Shown here: positions 17,503-26,969 of the stretch, one piece after another
How positions within the stretch are numbered: the stretch's first letter is position 1
Layout of the letters: the number at the start of each line of letters is the position of its first letter
The notes under the pieces: generated by a model
Told to the model about the DNA's origin: nothing
Databases searched by the model: none
Seen by the model: only the letters and a program-made list of their open reading frames with translations
DNA from: Streptomyces chartreusis NRRL 3882
GTDB taxonomy: Bacteria; Actinomycetota; Actinomycetes; Streptomycetales; Streptomycetaceae
Length of the DNA stretch: 64,000 nucleotides
Direction: 5' to 3'
Assembly (NCBI RefSeq): GCF_900236475.1
Contig: NZ_LT963352.1
Coordinates: 6,514,001 to 6,578,000 of the forward strand
Translations under genes and position numbers: made by a program

Positions 17503-18405
17503 TCACAACGCCGCCCGGATCGCCTCCTCGATCTCCGGGAAGGCGAACCGGAACCCCGACTCCAGCAGTCGCGTCGGCAGGACCCGGGCGCTGCCGAGCA
17601 CATCCCCGGCCATCTCGCCGAGCACGGCCCGCAGTACGGGCGCGGGCACCGCGAACAGCGTCGGGCGGTGCAGCACGCGCCCCATCGCCGCCGTGATCTC
17701 ACGGTTCGTCAGGGGGTTCGGGGCGGTGATGTTGAACGGCCCGGACAGGCCGTCGGTGTCGATGAGATGCCGGATCGCGGCGACCTCGTCGTGCAGCGCG
17801 ACGAACGACCAGTACTGCCGCCCGTCGCCCATCCGCCCGCCGAGCCCGGCCCGGAACAGCGGGAACAGCCGCCCCCACGCACCGCCCTCGCGGGACACGA
17901 CCAGCCCGGTCCGGGTGAACACCGTCCGGACACCGGCCTGCTGGGCGGGGGCTGTCGCGGCCTCCCACTCCACGCACAGTTCGGGCAGGAACCCCTCGCC
18001 CGCCGGCGCGCTCTCGTCCACGGTCCGGTCCCCGGTCTCGCCGTAGTAGCCCATGGCGCTGCCGTTCACGAAGACCCGCGGCCGGTCCTTCTCGTCCAGC
18101 GAGGCGACCGCGCGGGCGAGCGCCGCCGTGCCGTTCACCCTGCTGTCGCGGATCCGCTGTTTGTAGGCGTCCGTCCAGCGGCGGTTGCCGACCCCCGCAC
18201 CGGCCAGGTTCACCACCGCGTCGCACCCCGCGAGCCCGGCCGCGTCCACGCGCCCGCCCTCGGGGTCCCAGCGGACCTCGTCCGCGGCCCGGGGCGTACG
18301 GCGCACCAGGCGCACCACTTCGTGCCCGTCCGCGGTCAGGGAGCGCACCAGGGCGCCGCCGATGAGACCGGACGCACCGGCCACTGCGATTCGTGAGCCT
18401 TCCAT
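17503..18405 (-). CDS. TIGR01777-type NAD(P)-dependent epimerase (SDR39U1/YfcH family)
   Basis: 300 residues. RIAVAGASGLIGGALVRSL is the nucleotide-binding loop; LAGAGVGNRRWTDAYKQRI and NGSAMGYYGETGD hold the family YYG region, and FNITAPNPLTNREITAAMG the C-terminal signature. The biochemical reaction of the family is unsettled. ATG 18405 with CAGGAT upstream is chosen; the longer frame lacks a site. Divergent from the acetyltransferase at 18475. Confidence 0.88.
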   Translation of the reverse strand: MEGSRIAVAGASGLIGGALVRSLTADGHEVVRLVRRTPRAADEVRWDPEGGRVDAAGLAGCDAVVNLAGAGVGNRRWTDAYKQRIRDSRVNGTAALARAVASLDEKDRPRVFVNGSAMGYYGETGDRTVDESAPAGEGFLPELCVEWEAATAPAQQAGVRTVFTRTGLVVSREGGAWGRLFPLFRAGLGGRMGDGRQYWSFVALHDEVAAIRHLIDTDGLSGPFNITAPNPLTNREITAAMGRVLHRPTLFAVPAPVLRAVLGEMAGDVLGSARVLPTRLLESGFRFAFPEIEEAIRAAL

Positions 18406-18474
18406 GGGCCCATCCTGCCCGCCGGTGACGTAAATCCGCCGTACGGCCACCGGCCCTCACCGTAAGGTGGCGCC

Positions 18475-18972
18475 ATGTCCGAGCCCCGCCGACTCCGTAT
18501 CCGCGTCGCCGTGCCCGATGACGACGAAGGGCTGGCTCTGCTGGACCGCCTCGCCTGGTCGCACCTGCACGCGGTGATGCCCCGGCCGCAGCCGCCGTAC
18601 CCGCCGTTCTTCACCGACCGGCACGCCCCCGAGGACTGCCTGGTCGCCGAACTCGGTGACCGCTTGGCGGGCTACCTGCGTACCGGCTTCCCGACGCCGG
18701 TCGAAGCGAACAGGCACGTGCGGCAGGTGCAGGGCCTCGCCGTCGCGCAGGAGGCACGCGGCCGGGGTGTCGGGCGGGCGCTGGTCCGGGCCGCCGTCGA
18801 CGAGGCCCGCCGGCGCGGTGCCCGCCGCCTCACCCTGCGCGTCCTCGCCCACAACACCCCGGCCCGCAAGCTCTACGAGGCGGAGGGATTCGTGGTGGAG
18901 GGGGTCCTGCCCGAGGAGTTCCTGCTCGACGGGCAGTACGTGGACGACGTACTGATGGGACGCTCCCTCTGA
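18475..18972 (+). CDS. GNAT-family N-acetyltransferase
   Basis: 165 residues. VQGLAVAQEARGRGVGRALVRAAVDEARRRGA contains the acetyl-CoA pyrophosphate loop (RGRGVG), and TPARKLYEAEGFVVEG the terminal GNAT motif. The acceptor is unknown. It ends eight bases before the convergent stop of the marP-like gene. Confidence 0.9.
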   Translation: MSEPRRLRIRVAVPDDDEGLALLDRLAWSHLHAVMPRPQPPYPPFFTDRHAPEDCLVAELGDRLAGYLRTGFPTPVEANRHVRQVQGLAVAQEARGRGVGRALVRAAVDEARRRGARRLTLRVLAHNTPARKLYEAEGFVVEGVLPEEFLLDGQYVDDVLMGRSL

Positions 18973-18979
18973 GCGGGAG

Positions 18980-20164
18980 CTACGACTCGGCCAGCTCGCC
19001 CGTGTCCACCGGTGCCGTCGCGTTCGCCGCGCGCTCGGCGTCGGAGGAGACCTCGGCCGCCGTCAGCACGTAGCCCGTCTCGGCGTCCGAGGTGGAGCGG
19101 GCGAAGACCACGCCGAAGACCCGGCCGTCCGTGGTGAGGAGCGGGCCGCCGGAGTTGCCGGGGCGGACCGTGGAGCGGATCGAGTAGATCTCGCGGGTGA
19201 CGGTGTCGTCGTTGTAGATGTTCTGGCCCGTCGCCCGGACCCGGTTCGCGACCGTCGCCGCCTGGAGGTTCAGGTCGCCGTCCTGCGGATAGCCCGCGAC
19301 GACCGCCGAGTCGCCGCGCTCGGCGTTGTCGTCGAACCGCAGCACGGGCGCCTTGAGCCCCGGCACGTACAGCACGGCCACGTCCTTCTGCGGGTCGAAG
19401 AGCACCACCCGTGCCTCGTACGTCCGGCCGACCCCGCCGATCTGCACGGTCGGCTCGTCGATGCCGGCCACCACGTGGGCGTTGGTCATCACGTGCTCCC
19501 GCGCGTACACGAACCCGCTGCCCTCGCGGCCCTGGGTGCCCGCGACGCCCTCGACCTTGACCGTGCTCAGCTTGGCCGCGTTCGTGGCGGCCGCCGTGAC
19601 GCTGTCGCCGGAGGGCTCGGCCACCTCGGCGGTCGACTCGTTCTCGAACGGGTTGAAGACCTGCGGGAATCCCGCCTGGGTCAGCGCGGACGTGGCCTCC
19701 GAGAACCAGGCAGGGGTGGTGTCCGGCATCGTCCGCTGCACGGCGCCGAGCAGTCGGGAGTCCCGGATCGCCGAGGTGACCAGCGGCGACGAGGACGCGC
19801 CCAGGACGCTCGCGGCCACCCACGCCACGATCAGGACCGCGACCGAGTTGGCCACGGCCCCGCCGATCCCGTCCGCCACCCTGAGCGGCCCGCGGTCCAG
19901 CTCCCGCCGCAGCCTGAGCGCGAGGCGCCCCGCCAGTTCGTGCCCCACCACCGCCGGGAGCAGCACCGTGAACACCGCCGTCACCGTCGCGCGCGTCGTA
20001 CCCGGCGGCACCAGGTCCATCACCCACGGCAGGATCCACACGCCGACGACCGCACCGCCCACGAAACCCGCCAGCGACACACAGCCGGCCACCAGCCCGC
20101 GCCGGTAGCCGGATGCCGCGTAGGCCAGGACGACCAGCAACAGCAGGATGTCGAGCAGGTCCAC
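18980..20164 (-). CDS. MarP-like membrane serine protease
   Basis: 394 residues. Four N-terminal helices (CvpA-like domain, residues ~1-125) anchor a periplasm-like trypsin-fold domain. The triad is His230 (TNAHV), Asp261 (KDVAVL) and Ser338 (GNSGGP). In mycobacteria MarP protects against acid and oxidative stress and activates the peptidoglycan hydrolase RipA. Here a peptidoglycan amidase gene lies on the other strand close by, a plausible but unproven client. GTG 20164 has GAAGG six bases upstream. Confidence 0.9.
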   Translation of the reverse strand: MDLLDILLLLVVLAYAASGYRRGLVAGCVSLAGFVGGAVVGVWILPWVMDLVPPGTTRATVTAVFTVLLPAVVGHELAGRLALRLRRELDRGPLRVADGIGGAVANSVAVLIVAWVAASVLGASSSPLVTSAIRDSRLLGAVQRTMPDTTPAWFSEATSALTQAGFPQVFNPFENESTAEVAEPSGDSVTAAATNAAKLSTVKVEGVAGTQGREGSGFVYAREHVMTNAHVVAGIDEPTVQIGGVGRTYEARVVLFDPQKDVAVLYVPGLKAPVLRFDDNAERGDSAVVAGYPQDGDLNLQAATVANRVRATGQNIYNDDTVTREIYSIRSTVRPGNSGGPLLTTDGRVFGVVFARSTSDAETGYVLTAAEVSSDAERAANATAPVDTGELAES

Positions 20165-20354
20165 GCACGCCTTCTTTCTCTCGGAACCTCTTAATACGTG
20201 GGGGAAGGGCCCGGTGATCAGTCACACGCGCGTGGATGATCAGAACCGGCCACGCGCGCGTGCACTCGGAAAAACGTCGCGGACCGTGACGATGGTTCCA
20301 CCGGGTGGCACATCACACATCGCGGACGGACCGGATCAGGCCGACAGTGGGTCC

Positions 20355-21278
20355 ATGCGTGTCTTCCGGAGGCGGCGGGGTGCGCGTAGGCACCGCGCCG
20401 CCGGGACACCCGGCATAGCCGGCATGCCGCGCACGGCCCGGGTGCTGCTCGGCTGCCTGCCGGGCGTCGCCGTCGTCGTGGCGCTGGTGCTGTGCGCCCA
20501 CGGCGTGGAGAACGCCGCCGAGACCAGCGCCCGCCCGGCCACGCACCGCCCCGCCACGCCCACGCGCTACGCCGCTCCGCGCCCGCACATCGTGCCGAGA
20601 TCACAATGGCTGGGCGACGCCGCCCGCAAGCAGCCCCGCCCGCGCTACGACGACCGGGTCGCCGCCGTCTTCATCCACCACACCGACTCGCCCAACGGCT
20701 ACGACTGCGCCGACGCGCCCCGCATCCTCCGGGACCTGTACACCGGCCAGACCGGCACCCGCGACTGGGACGACATCGGCTACAACTTCGTCGTCGACCG
20801 CTGCGGCACCATCTACGAGGGCCGCGCCGGCGGCGTCGAGCGGGCCGTCACCGGCGCCCACACCCAGGGCTTCAACCACCGCACCACCGGCATCGCCGCC
20901 CTCGGCACCTTCACCGCGGGCATGCCCGTGCCCCGGGCGATGATCCACGCCATCGCCGCGCTGTCCGCCTGGAAGCTGGGCCTGACCGGCACCGACCCGC
21001 GGGCGACCGTCCGCCTGGTCTCCAGCAACGGCCTGAGCCGGTACGCGGCCGGCACCGCCGCCGAGCTGCCCGCCCTGGCCGGCCACAACGACGGCTACAT
21101 GACCAGCTGCCCGGGCGCCGCCCTGCACGCCAGGCTGCCGCAGATCAGGCAGCTGGCCGCCCGGTTGCAGGGCCGGCCGGCCGGACCACAGGAAGGCCAC
21201 AGCCGGCGCGCAGCGTCCTCGGATCCCGGCGCCCTACCGTCGTCCCCACAGCCAGCCGACCGGAGGTGGGGATCATGA
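20355..21278 (+). CDS. secreted or membrane-anchored N-acetylmuramoyl-L-alanine amidase (PGRP type)
   Basis: 307 residues. A basic start and one hydrophobic helix (residues ~28-50) export the protein. The amidase_2/PGRP domain covers ~75-265: FIHHTD (His108/109), DWDDIGYNF, YEGR and the second zinc site HNDGYMTSCPG (His244, Cys252). It cleaves the lactyl-amide bond of peptidoglycan. The last 40 residues are a disordered Ser/Pro/Arg tail. I start at ATG 20355 because residues before it in the open frame are not signal-like. Its stop overlaps the next ATG. Confidence 0.88.
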   Translation: MRVFRRRRGARRHRAAGTPGIAGMPRTARVLLGCLPGVAVVVALVLCAHGVENAAETSARPATHRPATPTRYAAPRPHIVPRSQWLGDAARKQPRPRYDDRVAAVFIHHTDSPNGYDCADAPRILRDLYTGQTGTRDWDDIGYNFVVDRCGTIYEGRAGGVERAVTGAHTQGFNHRTTGIAALGTFTAGMPVPRAMIHAIAALSAWKLGLTGTDPRATVRLVSSNGLSRYAAGTAAELPALAGHNDGYMTSCPGAALHARLPQIRQLAARLQGRPAGPQEGHSRRAASSDPGALPSSPQPADRRWGS

Positions 21279-21499
21279 ACAGCAGCCGCTCGAAGGACCC
21301 GGCGGCGCGCGCCCGGACCGGGGTGTCGCGCGGCCCCTGGGCGGTGCTCTGCGCGGTCGCGACCGTCGTCCTGGGCCCGGCCGCGGCCACCGCGTCCACC
21401 CTCGACCAGGCCAACGCCGCCCCGCTGTACCACGCGGTCGAGGCGGACCGGACGCACGCGTACCTGCCGTCCGAGACGAGCCGCCGCCGGGCCGCCTGA
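21275..21499 (+). CDS. small exported or membrane protein coupled to the amidase
   Basis: 74 residues. The ATG overlaps the amidase stop (ATGA), and GGAGGTGGGG lies just upstream, so translation is coupled. Residues ~18-42 (RGPWAVLCAVATVVLGPAAATAS) form a hydrophobic export segment with an Ala-x-Ala-like end. The mature part is ~32 polar residues (DQANAAPLYHAVEADRTH...). No known family. It may be a secreted partner or regulator of the amidase. Confidence 0.65.
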   Translation: MNSSRSKDPAARARTGVSRGPWAVLCAVATVVLGPAAATASTLDQANAAPLYHAVEADRTHAYLPSETSRRRAA

Positions 21500-21500
21500 C

Positions 21501-22022
21501 TCAGCCCCTGAAGCGCTCCCACAGCTTGGGATAGCGCTCGGCGAGCAGGTCCTCGTTCTCGAAGTCGAGCGGGGTGCCCTCCGGTTCCGGGGGCGCGGGC
21601 GGGATCTCCAGGTCGGGGGCGACCATGCCGGTGAGCTGCTCGTAGGCCTCGTCCGCCGCGTAGCCGAGTTCCTCGCCGTCGCCGTCGATCTCCTCGTCGA
21701 AGTCGTCCAGCAGATCGGCGAGCGAGTCCGGGTCGTGCACGGCGCCCTCGAAGACATGGCGGCCCTGGCCGATCAGCCAGCACCGGAAGAAGTCGAAGGC
21801 GTCGTCGCTCGCCCCGTCGAGCAGCACCCAGGCGGCGCCCCACAGGTCCCAGCGGTAGGCGCGGTTGTAGCGGGACTCGAAGTGCCGGGCGAAGTCCAGG
21901 ACCGAGTCCGGGTCCAGCTGCGCGAGCCGCTCCACGAGCAGGTCGGCCTGCTCTTCCGGGTCGCCCTCGGCGGCCTCCCGGGCGTCGTCCACCAGCTCCC
22001 AGAACTCCGTCTCGTCCATCAC
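21501..22022 (-). CDS. DUF4240-type protein
   Basis: 173 residues, strongly acidic. MDETEFWELVDDAREAA, then FARHFESRYNRAYRWDLWGAAWVL and DDAFDFFRCWLIGQGRHVFE are the family hallmarks. DUF4240 proteins are small cytosolic helical proteins; some lie near toxin-immunity genes, but no such neighbour exists here. The start is at GTG 22022 or the adjacent ATG 22019. Its stop is two bases from the convergent small gene. Confidence 0.85.
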   Translation of the reverse strand: MMDETEFWELVDDAREAAEGDPEEQADLLVERLAQLDPDSVLDFARHFESRYNRAYRWDLWGAAWVLLDGASDDAFDFFRCWLIGQGRHVFEGAVHDPDSLADLLDDFDEEIDGDGEELGYAADEAYEQLTGMVAPDLEIPPAPPEPEGTPLDFENEDLLAERYPKLWERFRG

Positions 22023-22075
22023 GGGTCCAGCATCGGCCCTGGGGCACAGGGGCGCACCCGGAGTGCGCGGGATCG

Positions 22076-23074
22076 TTATACGCCGTCCCGGGGGTGGTAC
22101 AGCCCGGCCAGCCGCAGCGCGTCCCCGGCGAACCGCTCGCGCAGGCTCTCCGGCGCCAGTACCTCCACCTCCGGTCCCAGCGCCGTCAGCTGGGTGTGGG
22201 CGACCTCCTCGGACTCCACCGGCAGTGCCACCGTCACCCAGCCGTCGCCGTCCGGGCCCTCCGCGTCCGCCAGGGCCTCACGGGCGGACAGCGAGTCGAG
22301 GGCGTGCGGCAGTCTGCGCACACCCTCCGGGGACAGTCGCACCACGACCCGCGCCCGCAGGATGGACCGCGCGAACTGCTCCGCCCGTTCCTCCCAGAAG
22401 GCCGGCAGGTCGAACTCCGGCTCCCGCTCGAAACGCTCCTCGCCCGTGTCCACCGCCGTGAACCGGTCGATCCGGTACACCCGGAAGGACCCGCCCCCGG
22501 CCACTCGTGCGCACAGGTACCAGACGCCCGCCTTCAGCACGAGCCCGTACGGTTCCAGCTCCCGGTCGACCTCGTCCGCACCGCGCCGGTAGCGCGCGGT
22601 GATCCGCCGGTCGTCCCACACCGCGTCGGCGACCGCCGGCAGCAGCACGGGCGTCTCCGGCTCCTTGAACCAGTTCGGCGCGTCCAGATGGAACCGCTGC
22701 GCCGCCGTCCTCGACGCGTCCCGCAGGGAGGGCAGCAGCGCCGCCGACACCTTCAGCTGAGCGGCCGAGGCGGCGTCCTCCAGGCCCATCTCGCGCAGCG
22801 CCCCCGGCACCCCGGACAGGAACAGCGCCTCCGCCTCGCTGCGGTGCAGCCCGGTCAGCCGCGTACGGTACCCGCCGACCAGCCGGTACCCGCCGACCCG
22901 GCCCCGGTCCGCGTACACCGGCACACCCGCCTCCGACAGCGCCTGGGCGTCCCGGGTGACCGTCCGCTCCGAGACCTCCAGCTCCCGGGCGAGCTCGGCG
23001 GCCGTCATGGAGGGCCGGGACTGGAGCAGCAGCACCATCTTGATGAGCCGGGCAGCGCGCATGGAGCACATCAT
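22076..23074 (-). CDS. WYL-domain transcriptional regulator
   Basis: 332 residues. N-terminal winged helix (LIKMVLLLQSRPSMTAAELARELEVSERTVTRD), then a WYL domain with ITARYRRG, ELEPYGLVLKAGVWYLCA and FRVYRIDRF, and a C-terminal WCX region. WYL domains bind nucleic acid or small ligands; such regulators commonly sense DNA damage or metabolites. It is transcribed after the aceE terminator, so it is not in the aceE operon. Several start ATGs lie at 23074-23059. Confidence 0.88.
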   Translation of the reverse strand: MMCSMRAARLIKMVLLLQSRPSMTAAELARELEVSERTVTRDAQALSEAGVPVYADRGRVGGYRLVGGYRTRLTGLHRSEAEALFLSGVPGALREMGLEDAASAAQLKVSAALLPSLRDASRTAAQRFHLDAPNWFKEPETPVLLPAVADAVWDDRRITARYRRGADEVDRELEPYGLVLKAGVWYLCARVAGGGSFRVYRIDRFTAVDTGEERFEREPEFDLPAFWEERAEQFARSILRARVVVRLSPEGVRRLPHALDSLSAREALADAEGPDGDGWVTVALPVESEEVAHTQLTALGPEVEVLAPESLRERFAGDALRLAGLYHPRDGV

Positions 23075-23079
23075 GCAGC

Positions 23080-23110
23080 AGGAGGCCCCCGCAGACAGCG
23101 GGAGCCTCCT
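23080..23110 (-). terminator. hairpin terminator after aceE
   Basis: AGGAGGCCCCCGC pairs with GCGGGAGCCTCCT (one mismatch) across a five-base loop, 30-60 bases past the aceE stop. Between them, a 14-base piece of the aceE end (with the stop) is repeated directly at 23121 and 23139. Confidence 0.85.
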
Positions 23111-23140
23111 GCCGAACAGCCCTTACAGGCCGTGCAGGCC

Positions 23141-25843
23141 TTACAGGCCGTACTTCGCGCGTGCTTCCTTCACGGCCGTCGCCTTGACCTCGCCGCGCCG
23201 GGCGAGCTGGGCCAGGGCCGCGACGACGATCGACTCCGCGTCCACCCCGAAGTGGCGGCGGGCCGCCTCACGGGTGTCCGAGAGGCCGAAGCCGTCGGCA
23301 CCCAGCGAGGACCAGTCCTGCTCGACCCACTGCGCGATCTGGTCCGGGACCTGGCGCATGTAGTCGGAGACCGCCAGCACCGGGCCCTCGGCGCCCTGCA
23401 GCGCCTGCCGGACGAAGGGGATCCGCTCCTCGCCGCGCAGCAGCGCCTCGTCCGCCTCCAGCGCGTCCCGGCGCAGCTCGCTCCAGGACGTCGCCGACCA
23501 CACGTCGGCCGCCACGCCCCACTCCTCGGCGAGCAGCCGCTGCGCCTCGATCGCCCAGTGGATCGCCGTACCGGAGCCGAGCAGCTGGATCCGCGGTGCG
23601 TTGGCCGGGGGCGTGATGCCCGCCGACTCCGCCGTGTTGAAGCGGTACAGGCCCTTGACGATGCCCTCGTCGATGCCGTCGACGGACGGCTTCGCGGGCT
23701 GCGGCAGCGGCTCGTTGTAGACGGTCAGGTAGTAGAAGACGTTCTGGTCCTCGCCCGGGGCCGCCTCGCCGTACATCCGGCGCAGACCGTCCTTGACGAT
23801 GGCCGCGACCTCGTACGCGAACGCCGGGTCGTACGTCAGCGCCGCCGGGTTGGTCGCGGCGATGACGGGGGAGTGGCCGTCGGCGTGCTGCAGGCCCTCG
23901 CCCGTCAGGGTCGTGCGGCCCGCCGTGGCGCCGACGAGGAAGCCGCGGCCGAGCTGGTCGCCGAGCTGCCACATCTGGTCGGCCGTGCGCTGCCAGCCGA
24001 ACATCGAGTAGAAGATGTAGAACGGGATCATCGTCTCGCCGTGCGTCGCGTACGACGTCGAAGCGGCGATGAAGTCGGCCATCGAACCGGCCTCGGTGAT
24101 CCCCTCGTTGAGGATCTGGCCGTTCTGGGCCTCCTTGTAGTACATCAGCTGGTCGCGGTCGACCGGCTCGTACGTCTGGCCCTTCGGCGAGTAGATGCCG
24201 AGCGAGGGGAAGAGCGACTCCATACCGAAGGTGCGCGCCTCGTCCGGGACGATCGGCACCCAGCGCTTGCCCGTTTCCTTGTCGCGGACCAGGTCCTTGA
24301 CCAGGCGGACGAACGCCATGGTGGTGGCCACGTTCTGGGAGCCGGAGCCCTTGTCGAAGGAGGCGAACGCCTTCTCCGCCGGGGCGGGCAGCGGCGCGAC
24401 CGGGTGCACACGCCGGGCCGGGGCCGGACCGCCGAGGGCGGCACGCCGCTCCTGGAGGTAGCGGACCTCGGGGGAGTCGGCGCCCGGGTGGCCGTAGGGC
24501 ACCACGCCGTCGACGAAGTCGCTGTCCTTGATCGGCAGGCCGAGCAGGTCGCGCATGTTCTTGAACTCGTCCACCGTCAGCTTCTTCATCTGGTGGTTGG
24601 CGTTCTTCGACGCGAAGCCCTCGCCCAGGGTGTGGCCCTTGACCGTCTGGGCCAGGATCACGGTCGGCGCGCCCTTGTGCTCGACGGCCGCCTTGTACGC
24701 GGCGTACACCTTGCGGGCCTCGTGACCACCGCGCGAGAGGTGGAAACACTCGAGGATCTTGTCGTCGCTCAGCAGCTTCGCCATCTCCGCCAGCGCCGGG
24801 TCGGCGCCGAAGAAGTCCTGGCGGATGTAGGCCGCGTCACGGGTCTGGTACGTCTGGATCTGCGCGTCCGGTACCTGGCGCAGACGGCGCACCAGCGCGC
24901 CCGTGGTGTCGAGCTGGAACAGCTCGTCCCAGGCCGTGCCCCACAGCGTCTTGACGACGTTCCAGCCGGCGCCGCGGAACTGGGCCTCCAGCTCCTGCAC
25001 GATCTTGAAGTTGGCGCGGACCGGGCCGTCGAGGCGCTGCAGGTTGCAGTTGATGACGAACGTGAGGTTGTCCAGTTCCTCACGGGCCGCCAGCGCGAGT
25101 GCCGCCGTCGACTCGGGCTCGTCCATCTCGCCGTCGCCGAGGAACGCCCACACGTGCGAGGCGGAGGTGTCCTTGATGCCGCGGTTGGTGAGGTAGCGGT
25201 TGAAGCGCGCCTGGTAGATGGCGGAGAGCGGGCCCAGACCCATGGAGACGGTCGGGAACTCCCACAGCCAGGGCAGGCGGCGCGGGTGCGGGTAGGAGGG
25301 CAGGCCGTTGCCGCCCGCCTCGCGGCGGAAGTTGTCGAGCTGCTGCTCGTTCAGCCGGCCGTCGAGGAACGCGCGGGCGTAGATGCCGGGGGAGGCGTGG
25401 CCCTGGATGTAGAGCTGGTCGCCGGAGCCGTCGGCCTCTTTGCCCTTGAAGAAGTGGTTGAAGCCGGTCTCGTACAGCCAGGCCGCGGAGGCGAAGGTGG
25501 CGATGTGGCCGCCGACGCCGTACTTGCTGCCGCGGGTGACCATCGCGGCCGCGTTCCAGCGGTTCCACGCGGTGATCCGCTGCTCCATCGCCTCGTCACC
25601 GGGCACGGCGGGCTCGGCGGCCGTGGGGATGGAGTTGACGTAGTCGGTCTCCAGGAGCTTCGGCAGCGCGATACCGGCGCCCTCGGCGCGCTCCAGCGTG
25701 CGGCGCATCAGGTAAGCGGCACGATGCGGCCCGGCCGCCTCGGCGACGGCGTCCAGGGAGGCCTGCCACTCGGCGGTCTCCTCCGGGTCCCGGTCCGGGA
25801 GCTGGTCGAGCTCGCTCGGCTGGATGGCGTTGGGGTCGGTCAT
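23141..25843 (-). CDS. aceE: pyruvate dehydrogenase E1 component (homodimeric)
   Basis: 900 residues, full length for the single-chain E1. It uses thiamine diphosphate to decarboxylate pyruvate and pass the acetyl group to lipoyl-E2. The ThDP motif is [10 protein letters not shown] ... INCN (about residues 230-265); [16 protein letters not shown] and [12 protein letters not shown] are family landmarks. ATG 25843 with a GAGGAAGG site is chosen. Its E2 and E3 partners in the window are sucB and lpd, separated from it by a GntR gene. A 17-base palindrome (25964-25980) may control it. Confidence 0.97.
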   Translation of the reverse strand: MTDPNAIQPSELDQLPDRDPEETAEWQASLDAVAEAAGPHRAAYLMRRTLERAEGAGIALPKLLETDYVNSIPTAAEPAVPGDEAMEQRITAWNRWNAAAMVTRGSKYGVGGHIATFASAAWLYETGFNHFFKGKEADGSGDQLYIQGHASPGIYARAFLDGRLNEQQLDNFRREAGGNGLPSYPHPRRLPWLWEFPTVSMGLGPLSAIYQARFNRYLTNRGIKDTSASHVWAFLGDGEMDEPESTAALALAAREELDNLTFVINCNLQRLDGPVRANFKIVQELEAQFRGAGWNVVKTLWGTAWDELFQLDTTGALVRRLRQVPDAQIQTYQTRDAAYIRQDFFGADPALAEMAKLLSDDKILECFHLSRGGHEARKVYAAYKAAVEHKGAPTVILAQTVKGHTLGEGFASKNANHQMKKLTVDEFKNMRDLLGLPIKDSDFVDGVVPYGHPGADSPEVRYLQERRAALGGPAPARRVHPVAPLPAPAEKAFASFDKGSGSQNVATTMAFVRLVKDLVRDKETGKRWVPIVPDEARTFGMESLFPSLGIYSPKGQTYEPVDRDQLMYYKEAQNGQILNEGITEAGSMADFIAASTSYATHGETMIPFYIFYSMFGWQRTADQMWQLGDQLGRGFLVGATAGRTTLTGEGLQHADGHSPVIAATNPAALTYDPAFAYEVAAIVKDGLRRMYGEAAPGEDQNVFYYLTVYNEPLPQPAKPSVDGIDEGIVKGLYRFNTAESAGITPPANAPRIQLLGSGTAIHWAIEAQRLLAEEWGVAADVWSATSWSELRRDALEADEALLRGEERIPFVRQALQGAEGPVLAVSDYMRQVPDQIAQWVEQDWSSLGADGFGLSDTREAARRHFGVDAESIVVAALAQLARRGEVKATAVKEARAKYGL

Positions 25844-25963
25844 GTCGCCGCCTTCCTCAGTCGAAGGGGGTTCCCTCATCGGTAAGGGTTCGGGGGTGCC
25901 CTTTGTCTTTGGCAGGACAGGGCGCGGGGCTCGGGTGCAAGCCCGTCGGCGACTGTAACTCGC

Positions 25964-25980
25964 TGATCGATGATCGATCA
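25964..25980. promoter_or_regulatory. 17-base palindrome upstream of aceE
   Basis: TGATCGAT and ATCGATCA flank one central base, ~120 bases upstream of the aceE start. Its right half (minus strand TTGATC) could be a -35 box, so a bound protein would block or recruit polymerase. The owner of the site is unknown. Confidence 0.5.
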
Positions 25981-26111
25981 AAGGGTTGAGGGGCAAAACC
26001 TCTTGATCACGAGAAAGTAGGCACGGGGTGCCTCCGGCGGTGGCACGCGGTGACGGCTTTCCGGCGGGTTTTCGCAGGTCGGAGGCGTTTGAGCGGGGGC
26101 GTGCTCGGGTG

Positions 26112-26735
26112 TCACGCCCGGGGCGCGCAGCCCAGGACGTGGGCCTTCACCAGCTCGGCGATCCGGGGGTCGCGGCGCTTGAAGGCGGCGACCAGCTCCT
26201 CGTGCTCCTCGGCGTACGACTGCTGGCGGGTGCCCAGCCAGCGGATCGACAGGGCCGTGAACACCTCGATGCCGAGGCCCTCCCAGGTGTGCAGCAGGAC
26301 GGAGTTGTTCGCGGCGCGGACCAGTTCGCGGTGGAAGGCGACGGTGTGGCGGACCTGGGCCGTGCCGTCGGAGACGCGGTCGGCCTCGTACAGGGCGCTG
26401 ACGTGGGGTTCCAGTGCCGAGCAGTCCTCAGCGAGGCCCTGGGCGGCCAGCTCCGCGGCGATGGCCTCCAGGCCGGCCCGGACCGGGTAGCTCTCCTCCA
26501 GGTCGGCGGCGGTCAGGTTCCGCACCCGCACGCCCTTGTTCGGAGCCGACTCGATCAGGCGCAGGGACTCCAGCTCGCGCAGGGCCTCGCGGACCGGGGT
26601 CTGGCTGACCTCCAGCTCGGTGGCGATCCGGCGCTCGACGATCCGCTCGCCCGGCTGCCAGCGTCCGCTGATGATCCCCTCCAGGATGTGCTCGCGGATC
26701 TGCTCGCGCAGCGAGTGGATGACGGGCGCGGTCAT
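26112..26735 (-). CDS. GntR/FadR-family (FCD) transcriptional regulator
   Basis: 207 residues. An N-terminal winged helix ([47 protein letters not shown]) and a C-terminal FCD ligand domain of six helices with His residues ([26 protein letters not shown]) that usually bind a metal and an organic acid. E. coli PdhR is of this class and senses pyruvate; position between aceE and sucB suggests a similar role here, as inference. ATG 26735 has GAGGAG upstream. A probable self-operator is at 26754-26770. Confidence 0.88.
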   Translation of the reverse strand: MTAPVIHSLREQIREHILEGIISGRWQPGERIVERRIATELEVSQTPVREALRELESLRLIESAPNKGVRVRNLTAADLEESYPVRAGLEAIAAELAAQGLAEDCSALEPHVSALYEADRVSDGTAQVRHTVAFHRELVRAANNSVLLHTWEGLGIEVFTALSIRWLGTRQQSYAEEHEELVAAFKRRDPRIAELVKAHVLGCAPRA

Positions 26736-26753
26736 GAGGGCTCCTCAGTCGGG

Positions 26754-26770
26754 ATTGACGTTTAGACAAT
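26754..26770. promoter_or_regulatory. candidate operator of the GntR regulator
   Basis: ATTGaC and GaCAAT form an interrupted palindrome of 17 bases about 20 bases before the start codon. The site is AT-rich compared with its surroundings and of the length FadR-type dimers bind. Autoregulation is the simple reading. Confidence 0.5.
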
Positions 26771-26870
26771 ACGGCCGGTTCGCTCCGCGGGTGGGGCAGG
26801 TGGGGGCGTCTTGGTGCAGGTGAGACGAGACTTACACGGGGGGTGTGGCCTGTCGTTCGGGTGCGGGTCC

Positions 26871-26902
26871 GTTGTGGCTGGTCGCGCAGTTCCCCGCGCC
26901 CC
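26871..26902. repeat. dispersed GC-rich repeat, copy 2 (inverted)
   Basis: GGCTGGTCGCGCAGTTCCCCGC then GCCCCT: the reverse complement of the common unit. It lies between the gntR promoter and the sucB terminator. Confidence 0.75.
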
Positions 26903-26913
26903 TGAAAAACGGG

Positions 26914-26951
26914 CGGTGCCCCCGCCCGGAGATTTCCGGACAGGGGCACCG
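26914..26951 (-). terminator. sucB terminator hairpin
   Basis: CGGTGCCCC and GGGGCACCG arms with a 20-base partly paired interior lie about 20 bases after the sucB stop. Confidence 0.75.
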
Positions 26952-26969
26952 TTCAGCCGTAGAAGAAGG

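Noticed and set aside
22094-25885. A 3.8-kb open frame on the plus strand across the WYL and aceE genes
   Set aside because: It is the mirror of aceE codon use at high GC. The protein is Arg/Val/Leu/Asp-rich without any family feature, and aceE is unmistakable on the other strand.
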